Source: Micractinium sp. NFX-FRZ (Eukaryota > Chlorophyta > Trebouxiophyceae > Chlorellales > Chlorellaceae). From it: a stretch of DNA of 58,309 bases. The stretch is from positions 1 to 58,309 of the forward strand of contig JAPTJF010000400.1 of assembly GCA_029339195.1 (NCBI GenBank). Direction: 5' to 3'. A model generated the notes under the pieces. That model ran no database searches. It had not been told where the DNA came from and worked only from the letters and a program-made list of their open reading frames with translations. Of this stretch, positions 51,117-58,309 are shown one piece after another; positions within the stretch are counted from its first letter, which is position 1, and every line of letters begins with the position of its first letter. Both the position numbers and the translations under genes were made by a program.

Positions 51117-53327
51117 ATGCCCCCCGTGCATGCAGACGCCCCGCCTGCCCTGCTGGCTTCCCCCCTCGCGGCACGTGCCCTGCAGCGGCGCCTCGCCCTG
51201 GGCGAAACCCACGCCGCAGTCGTGCACAAAGGTGGCGCCGTGCTCGCCTTGCCCATCCCCGGCCGCATCTGCACCACAACAGCAGTCCCCAGCGGCGGCT
51301 GTGAAGTGCTGCCGCGCTACACGACTCAGCCCGCCATGGCAGTATCTGCCAGCCCGTTTGGTGGTGACGCCAGGCGCACGGTGGCGCTTGGCGTGCAGGG
51401 GACGCTCGAGTATTTCGACAGCAGGGGCGAAGTGTGCGGCCTGCGCTGCTCCAGCGTTCTGGCTGAGAAGTGCCTGCGCAACGTCACGGCGGTTGCTGAA
51501 GGTGAGAGGCTGGCGATGCGCTTAAGGCCTGGGTGCGGCGTAGGGGCTTGGGGCTTGGGGCGTCATAGCGGCAGCGGAAGTGGGGGCTGTTCGAGGGTGC
51601 CTGGGAGCAACTGCTGCTGCATGCAGGCGGTGCCTGCAGCGCTGCCAGTGCCGTTTATTTGGTTACTCACCGGCGTGCTCGTGCTCCTGTGCATGCATCA
51701 TCTGCAAGGCTGCATGACACTCGACCGGCTGCGCTGGGCTGCGCTGCGCCCTGCTGTGGTGTGCTGTGGTGCCCCCCCCAGGCAGTGCCGCGCCACTGCG
51801 CTCACGTGTGTGCACACCGTGGGACCGCCTGCGCCTGCAGGGCTGAGTCACACGCTGCTGCTCTTCGCTTCCGGCTCTGTGGGATGCTTCACTGCTGGGC
51901 AGTCGGGCGTGGCCAGCCCCGGGGCTTGCGCCGTCCCACCGCGGCTGAAGGACGTTGTGGCCGTGGCAGCAGGTAAGGCAATGCATATGCATGTGTCTAA
52001 GGCGTGCTAGGGAGTAGCTTGACCGGGCTGTGTTGCTGAACCCTGGCCGTGCCTGCAAGGCGAGTGCCTCCTCAACTGCTGTGGCCAAAAGGACGAATCC
52101 TCAAGTCATCAGAGCCGGCTTGTCTGGGCAGTGTCAATTTTTTGTCTCTGCGCCCGCCAGTCTCCCCACAACACTCTCGCCGGCCCCCTGCCATGCAGCG
52201 CCCACCTACAGCCTGGCCCTGCGAAGAGACGGCACGGTGGCCGCCTGGGGCTGCCGCACGGGCGGCGCAGGCAGCCCCTGCGCTGTGCCGGCGGGCCTGC
52301 GTAATGTTGTGGCTGTGGCGGGGGCACCCAGCTTCTCTCTGGCGCTGCTGGCAGATGGCTCGGTGAGTACAGATTGAGTTTCCTCATTGCAAACTGGGAC
52401 CGTGTCACTGGCGTGACATGCTGTCGGCTGGGCGCGTTCCAGCATGGACGGACGCGCAGGGGGAGTGTGTGGCCCATCGGGCTTACGTGAGAGTGGGGGA
52501 GTGCTCACTTGCGCGGGTGCATGCAACCCCGACGCTCGCCCCTGCTGGGTGCCCTGCAGCATGCGCAGTCAGCCAGCCAGATGGTCACACAGGCAGGACG
52601 GCAGGCAGGAAGGCAGGCAGGAAGGCAGGCAGGCAGGCAGGCTGGCGGGCAGGCAGGAGCTGGACATTCACCTCTCTCCGCCAAGCTACCCATTTGATGT
52701 GTGTGTGTGTGTGTGTGTGTGTGCAGGTCCGAGTGTGGCCCTCGAGCGCTCCCCCACCGATCACCGCCTTGCCCACCCCCTCCAACAAAGTCGTTGCCAT
52801 TGCCGCCACAGAGAACGCGTTTGCACTGCTTGCAAACGGCACTCTCGTGGCCTGGGGCCCTGACTTTGTGGGCAGAGGTGGTGCCAGCGCACCCCGGGCC
52901 CTGTTACATGGCATCATCAGCATGCAGGTAGGGTATGCAGGCCGGTGAAAGGGCTGGTGTGCCTGCCTGCCTGCCTGAGAAGCCCTGCCCTGCTGCCTGT
53001 ATGGATACCTGTCACTGGCCGAGCAGTGGCGGCGCAAGCCTGTGTGGAGCGCCCTGTGCTGGCAAGGCAGCCTGGGGCAATTTTCTGGAGTCGCGTAAAA
53101 GCCACCTCAATTTTCCGCCTGCCCCTCTTGCGCCCCTGCAGGTCCAATACTCGGCAGCTGTGCATGCTGGCGGGCAGCGCGTGCAGAGGGGCTCCCTGCT
53201 GTATGTGCCCCGTGACGGCAGCGTGTGGTTTGCACACCTGCCCGACCGACAGACGGCTGGCAGCCGGCCGGTCAGCGCTGCGCTGCAGGGCAAGACGCGG
53301 CTTGCCCCGCCCGGCACGATGGTGTGA
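51117..53327 (+). CDS. RCC1-repeat-like protein
   Basis: Exons 51117-51501, 51841-51972, 52199-52362, 52727-52927 and 53142-53327 join to 355 aa. The protein is built of roughly 50-residue units of RCC1/BLIP-II type: a strand pair shaped like SLALRRDGTVAAWGCRTGG followed by P-x-GLRNVVAVAGA. Examples are LLLFASGSVGCFTAG, PRLKDVVAVAA, FSLALLADGSVRVWPSS, NKVVAIAATENAFALLANGTLVAWGP and YSAAVHAGGQ. Such repeats fold into a propeller used for protein binding or, in RCC1 itself, Ran nucleotide exchange; the exchange loop is not recognisable, so the exact role is open. The start chosen is the first in-frame ATG; the N-terminal region lacks a clear repeat and another exon may precede it. The acceptor of exon 4 directly follows a (TG)13 run. 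Confidence 0.78.
52589..52648. repeat. GGCA/GGAAGGCA tract in RCC1-like intron
   Basis: Run of GGCAGGCAGGAA-type units in the intron before exon 4 of the RCC1-like gene. This is a simple repeat. Confidence 0.85.
52698..52723. repeat. (TG)13 microsatellite next to a splice acceptor
   Basis: Thirteen TG units directly precede CAG|GTCCGAG, the acceptor of exon 4. A TG tract in place of a polypyrimidine tract can weaken or modulate acceptor use, and its length may vary. Confidence 0.92.
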
Positions 53328-53780
53328 GGCAGCCCAATTACATATCGCCCCCAAAGCAGACGTGCAGGCGCGTCCTGTGCATCCCCACTTGCACCCCTTC
53401 ACCCCTGGATTGTGTTCCTCTCCCGACGCTCACGCATCATCACTGTCACCGACACATCTCTATGCACACCCATTCTTTATACATATTGACTTGCCCATCT
53501 TGTCTTACAAATACAACCCGCTTACAACTACAATACAATTCTCTTGCAACTACAATACACATCAACAACTGCTGCCCTACAATACAATCAACAACTGCTG
53601 CCCCGCCGGCGGCGGCAAGCAAGAACGTCATCCAAGTTAAACTTTGCCGACAGCGATGACGTGCCGGCGAGCAACATCGATATGGGAGAGGAGCAGGCAG
53701 GGTTGCCTGCGGCCTCAGTCGCGCACACCAGGCGCAGAAGCAAGCGGAGCACAGCCTCCGGCTTGCTTGGGCATGCGCAG
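53328..53780. other. Convergent 3' region with AT-rich tandem repeat
   Basis: These 453 bases separate two facing stop codons. At about 53513-53602 there are repeated CAACTACAATACAA and CAACAACTGCTGCC units, AT-richer than the genes. This is probably 3' untranslated sequence. No exon is recognised. Confidence 0.55.
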
Positions 53781-56700
53781 TCACAACTGCGCTGGCTGGA
53801 GGTCCAGATCCGGCCGCTGTGCCCGCAGCACCTCGACCGCCTGTTGCATCTCTGAGCCCCACGGGCGCTGCTGCGGGTCTGGGAGCCCCAGACGGGCCAG
53901 GCTGGGCAGCTGCAGCAGCACGCCCTCCACGTCAGCAAGCGCCAGCTGGAGGCTCCGGTTGTTGCCCACGTCCAGGTGGCGCAGGGCGGTGGCGGTGGCC
54001 AGGGCGGGGGGCAGGCTGGAGAGGGCGGTGTGCCGGAGGCGCAGGAACGAGAGGCCTGCGCATGGGGGAGCAGGTGGGCTTGACGTTTCAAAGGCTGCCA
54101 CTTGCCGTCAGAGTCAGTGGGCTAGCCGCTGTCAGTTGTGGTCAATCATGAGTGGGCCTGCCCCACGTGCGGAGGCCGCCTAGTGGCAGCGCCAGGCATG
54201 CGGAGGCTGCCTAGTGGCAGCGCCAGGCATGCAGCCGACCACAGCAGCGGCGGGAGCATCGCTGCCAGGCGCGCGCCCATGCGCCCCCCCCGCCGCCCGC
54301 CAGCAACCATGCACAAGCATGCTCTCCAGGTTGCCTCCTCCACACATCGCAATGCTGTGCTATAAAGCAGCAGCAGGGGTGCCGGCTCACCCAAGAGATA
54401 GGGCCCCGGCGGCAGCGCCTCAAGCTCCGGGCAGAACAGCTCGAGGCTGGTGAGCCCCCGCAGCTGCACCAAGCAGCCAGGCAGCTCCCTCCCCACCCGC
54501 CCCTCCAGGTGCAGCTCCCGCAGGCGGGGCGCCTGCCCCAGCAGCGGCGCCAGCGCGGGCGCCACGCTGTCGCCGGGGCGCCCGCTGACGTCCAGGGCGC
54601 AAAGCGTGCCCAGCGCGGGGCACGCCTGCAGCGCGCCCCGCTGCAGGTCGCACCGGTGCAGCACCAGCCGGTCCAAATGGACGCCGGCGGGCAGCAGGGA
54701 GTTGAGCAGCTGCTGCAGGTCGCGCAGGGGGTGGGCGTTGTGCAGCAGCAGGCTGCACCTGCCCTGCTTGTCGCGCTTGAGCTCGACCTCTGTGAGGGGC
54801 GTGGCGCACACCTGCGGCAGGGAGGCAGCCGTGGGATGGCGTGGAAACAGAGGGTTTAGTGTTTAGGGTTTATGGGACCTGCCGTTGTATGAGCGGCTTG
54901 AAGAATGTGTGTGCTCAGGGAGATGGGAGCAGGCTGGTGAGAGAGCGTGCATGCGCATGTGTGCGAGCAAGGCAGCAAGAGGTGCGGGCCCGGTATGCAT
55001 GGTGTGCATGCGCAGAGGTGGTGGGCGGCGGGCAGCACTGACACGGGGCCGCGGCGGGTGGGTGCACAGGTGGTGGGCAACGGGCGGGTAGCCCACCGCA
55101 TGGCAGCAGTGCAGGAGCAGCGCTTGCCGGCATGCCTGCACCCTCCCATCTCAACTAGCCCCCCTTGCTCTTCCCCGCATGCTCTCCCCATGCGATCCCC
55201 CACACCTGAAAGCGCCGGCCACCCATGCGGGAGCGGGAGCGGAAGCAATAGGCCTGCAGCTCCGGCCACTGCGCCGGCGCCGGCAGCAGCATCAGCGCAG
55301 GCTCCGCCACAAACAAGTCCTCCTCCTCCTCCTCCTCCTCCCCCCAATCGATCAGCAGCGGGGGGGGTGCCTCGTCATCTCCCTCATCGTCAGAGGAGGA
55401 GCCACCGTCGTCGTCGCCCGGCAGCGGCAGCGGCCCCGGGTGCAGCAGCGCAGCCAGATATGGCGGCGGCGGCCCCGGGGGCAGCAGCGCAGCCAGATGT
55501 GGCGGCGGCGCCTGCAGCGCCTGCGGCCCATGCTGCAGCACCAGCGCCTGCAGCTGCTGTAGGTTTGGCTGCCCGGGGTGCAGCAGCGCGGCGATCTGCT
55601 GTGCCGGCAGCGGCGGCAGCAGCTGCCCTAGGTTCTGCAGCCCCGGCGGCAGCGGCGCCAGCGGCTGCCCCGCGTCGTCCATCTGCTGCGCTACCACCGC
55701 CACCCCCTCTGCCCCCTGCTGCTGCTGCTGCGGCTGGGGCTCATCCTCGAGGTCTTCCCACAGGGGAGGCGGCCCCTCATCATCATCATCGCTGCCGCTG
55801 TCTTCATCGCTGTCGTCCACCAAGCCGGGCGGCTCTTCGTCTCCGTGCCAATCCCCCTGGAGCCAGCCTGGCGCCACGGTGCCCTCTGCCACCACGAGCA
55901 CCCGCAGGCGCGCCAGCGACGTGAGACCCTCCAGGTCTGGCAGCGCCCCGCCCGACTCCAGCTGGAGCGCGCTCAGCGCGCTCAGCTGCGCTGCGCTGGC
56001 GATGAGGCTGGGGGGAAGCTGCGCGGAAGCCAGCGTCAGGCTGCGCAGCCGGCTGAGCTGGCACAGGGCGGCTGCGGTTGCCTCGGGTGCTGGCGCCCGG
56101 CAGTCGTCCAGGACCAGTCGGGTGAGCTGCGTGAAGCTGCCCAGCGCCAGGTCAGCAGCAAAGGGCTGCCAGCTCAGCTGCGCTGAGGTCAGCCGGTCGG
56201 GGCGCAGAAGGCTGAGCAGGTCGGCCAACCGCCAGCTGGCGTGCTGCGCCGTGCTGCCGCCGGCGTGCTGCCGCCAGCGGGCGCCGCGCTGCTCGACCGT
56301 CATGTGCCGTGCCTCCACGCTGTGCACCTGCGCCGCCGCCTGGCGCAGCTGGCGCTGCTTGTTGGCGAGCCACAGCTGCGTGTCGCGTTCGTTGGCGGCC
56401 GCGGCAGCGGGCAGGGCCAGGTGGAGCGTGCGCCACAGGGAGGGCTCTGCATAGAACACGGTCCTCCACCGCTTGCAGACGAGCGTCAGAGCGGGTCTGC
56501 GGCACAGGGTGGCGTGCGGACCAGGAGTGGGGGGTGAGAGGAGGGGCCGTGCAGGCTGAGGGTTGAGGGCGGCTGGCAGGGCAGCATGATTATGCACAGG
56601 CCGGCTAAGCGGTGCGGGGAGGTGGTGGGCTGCAGACGGTATGCATGCATGATAGGCGTTCGGCAACTCGCTGCACGGTGCTGCGGCAGCCAGAAGTTGC

Positions 56701-56824
56701 GGGCGGCTCACCCCTCGCGCGTGCCGCCAGCAAGAGCCAGGATGTGGCCCAACAGTGCATCCGGCAAAGACTCGATGCTGCCCGGTGTGTGGCCCTCAGC
56801 ATCTGGGGCAGGAAGGCCCTCCAT
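53781..56824 (-). CDS. F-box and leucine-rich-repeat protein
   Basis: Exons 56824-56712, 56496-55206, 54811-54391 and 54055-53781 join to 699 aa. The F-box lies at about residues 17-63, split by an intron: SIESLPDALLGHILALAGG then PALTLVCKRWRTVFYAEPSL, so the protein should join an SCF ubiquitin ligase through Skp1. Leucine-rich repeats follow ([41 protein letters not shown]). They are interrupted by a long acidic and Pro/Gln-rich insert (about 310-490: DSDEDSGSDDDDEG, then LAALLPPGPPPP-type repeats and a run of Glu), and more repeats follow (LRELHLEGRVGRELP, LRHLDVGNNRSLQLAL). The insert is unusual for an F-box protein and was probably gained by repeat expansion. A telomere-like tract precedes the exon 3 acceptor. 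A truncated paralogue lies just upstream at 57532-58089. Confidence 0.85.
54851..54876. repeat. Telomere-like TTTAGGG tract in F-box gene intron
   Basis: GGGTTTAGTGTTTAGGGTTT lies about 40 bases upstream (minus strand) of the exon 3 acceptor at 54812. In the transcript it reads AAACCCTAAACACTAAACCC. Confidence 0.78.
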
Positions 56825-57531
56825 TGCCCTGCAGGCGTGCGAGGAGGGCGGCGGTGGTACAGGCGGGCAGGTGAGGCGGATGGCTGTCACCGCAGGGAGG
56901 GGGCGGCGGCGCAGGGTGCTGCAGCAATGTTGCGCTGTCTCCTCAAACAACGTACTGCGTCCTTCCCAGTAGCCCTGCGACACTTCGCACCGCAAGTGGC
57001 AAACGCGCTTACGCCCAGAGGGCTGCCCAGGGCGGTGTCCCGTGACAAGCAAGGCGGATTACCTAGACATGAAGGCGCGGTAGAGCGCCGCTCAACGCGC
57101 TGTGTTTGAAAACGGGTGGTTCTGCGGCACAGACTGTATAGCCGAACAAACACGTGGGAGTCTGCCACTAACTTGGGCCATTGAGAGGGGATGGTCGGTG
57201 CTGGTCGAGCCAGGGGCTCAGCAGCACGCGAAGCAGGCGGGTCGGGCGGCAGGCGCGCGGGCTGTTTGCATTCAGCGGTGGACATTGACCAAGGGGTCGC
57301 CACATCTGTCTGCTCAACCAGCCAACCCAAGGGTTGGGATCCTTGGCTGTGTATCATGCAGGCAAGGGCCTCCATGCCCGAGCTCAAGCCAGCCGCTGCC
57401 CCTGCCACCGGCCGCCACCCGCGGCAGCAGCAGTATCTACAGGTGCCACAGATGCATTACACGCACTGGCTCCAGCACATTGTTATGCATGCAGTTTCAC
57501 GCTCCTGGCATCATGACCTTGAGTCGCAGGC
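56825..57531. promoter_or_regulatory. Upstream region of the F-box gene; 3' flank of the LRR paralogue
   Basis: These 707 bases hold the promoter of the F-box/LRR gene and the 3' end of the partial gene to the right. Open frames here show no domain. No TATA box or repeat is evident. Confidence 0.4.
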
Positions 57532-58089
57532 CTACCGCGAGTACTCCACTGTCACCGTGGGGCACCGCTTCCACAGCAGCGCCACCGCCGCACCCATCTC
57601 CAGTCCCCACTGCCGGCGGTGTGGCATCCTCAGGCTGACCAGGTGTGGAAGCTGCATCACAACTTCCTCCACGCCAGCACGCGTCAGCTGGAACCTGCTG
57701 TTGCCGGACACATCCAAGCGGCGCAGGGCGGTAGCAGCCGCCAGGGCTGGCGGGAGGCAAGAGAGGGCGGAGTTCCGCAGCTGCAGGTGCTCCAGGCCTG
57801 CTGGTGCAGGAGGGCGACGCAACCACGCAATATTGACTCCATGCAGCACAACAGGGCATGCAGCTGCCAGGAATGCACACGGCAGGCAAGGTCTTGATGG
57901 TGCCCATGCACATGTCGTGCATGCATGCACATGCTGGCAAGGCATGTGCTCCACACTATACAGGTCACCCGACAGGTAAGGCCCCGGCGGCCCTGCCTCC
58001 AGATCCCGGCAGGCGAGCGCCAGCTGGGTCAGCCCCCGCATGTGCGCCAGCCAGGCGGGCCGCTCGGAGCTGGGGTGCTGCTGGCACAT
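57532..58089 (-). pseudogene. Partial LRR paralogue of the neighbouring F-box gene
   Basis: Two exons, about 58089-57969 and 57797-57532, encode LRR sequence colinear with the end of the gene at 53781-56824: MRGLTQLALACRDLEAGPPG matches LRGLTSLELFCPELEALPPG, and LEHLQLRNSALSCLPPALA matches LSFLRLRHTALSSLPPALA. The intron sits at the same place and phase. Nothing upstream of 58089 within the window continues the repeats or supplies an F-box, although the in-frame ATG at 58089 exists. Either the 5' exons lie beyond the window edge or this is a 5'-truncated tandem copy. The stop codon and frame are intact. Confidence 0.6.
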
Positions 58090-58309
58090 GTGCTGTACAG
58101 CACATGCAGGCGGCCAGATGTGTTGGGGTTGACACTGCCAGGGCGTGTGGCCTTGCGTTCGGTTGCTGGCTCAGTGCACATGGGGAGTCGGCTCAAACCA
58201 ACATACATGTGACTGGTGTCCTAGTTAAGTGCTAGAAGAAGAAGAAGAAGTATACGCGCGAGGCGTGATTCGGCAGATGCCCGGGAGGAAAACGAGGGCG
58301 CAAGCCCAC
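58090..58309. other. Right-edge sequence, no gene supported
   Basis: Non-coding by eye on both strands, with a short (GAA)5 run near 58234-58250. It could be an intron of the LRR paralogue or intergenic sequence. Confidence 0.4.

Overview
The window looks like nuclear DNA of a green alga, most likely a chlorophyte of the Chlorella type (Trebouxiophyceae). It is GC-rich. Coding sequence is cut into many short exons with GT-AG and some GC-AG introns. There are no operons or ribosome-binding sites, proline- and alanine-rich tracts are common, TGTAA poly(A)-type signals follow some genes, and TTTAGGG-like tracts sit in introns. The proteins are eukaryotic (nucleostemin, Tousled-like kinase, BAR-PH-ArfGAP-ankyrin protein, F-box/LRR proteins, aquaporin). 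The species cannot be fixed from sequence alone. I saw no rRNA, tRNA, CRISPR array or intact transposon.

Layout, left to right. 969-3128 (-): MYND zinc-finger protein. 3391-3962 (-): small unknown protein. 4471-9855 (-): nucleostemin/GNL3-type nucleolar GTPase in 12 exons. 10473-11616 (+): short protein joining SAXO-like motifs to a lone Hsp70 substrate-binding domain. 12053-15375 (+): F-box/LRR protein. 15794-21674 (+): secreted proline-rich protein with two GH16 glucanase domains, the second lacking its catalytic residues. 22156-24239 (-): mTERF-like helical-repeat protein. 24624-28893 (+): aquaporin. 29452-31062 (-): unknown multi-pass membrane protein. 31896-39292 (-): Tousled-like kinase. 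39798-48426 (+): AGD/ACAP-type ArfGAP in 23 exons. 48807-50814 (+): secreted esterase. 51117-53327 (+): RCC1-like protein. 53781-56824 (-): F-box/LRR protein. 57532-58089 (-): 5'-truncated or edge-cut LRR paralogue of it.

I built the exon models by hand from splice consensus, reading frame and family similarity. For most genes the exon lengths sum to an intact frame (GNL3 651 aa, GH16 793 aa, aquaporin 319 aa, TLK 754 aa, AGD 862 aa). The last junction of the F-box gene at 12053 is unresolved. The genes are mostly unrelated housekeeping and surface functions and do not form a pathway. Two head-to-head pairs may share promoters: mTERF-like/aquaporin and TLK/AGD.

The most striking structural feature is a recurrent class of degenerate copies of exon edges, each carrying its adjoining splice site, tandemly repeated inside the neighbouring intron. 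I found these in GNL3, GH16, aquaporin, TLK (about half or more of its introns) and AGD. They look like footprints of short tandem duplications that enlarge, and may create, introns. Other points of interest are the catalytically dead second GH16 domain, the Hsp70-SBD/SAXO-like fusion, a 27-bp perfect palindrome in a GH16 intron, a high share of GC-AG introns, and telomere-like tracts just upstream of splice acceptors.
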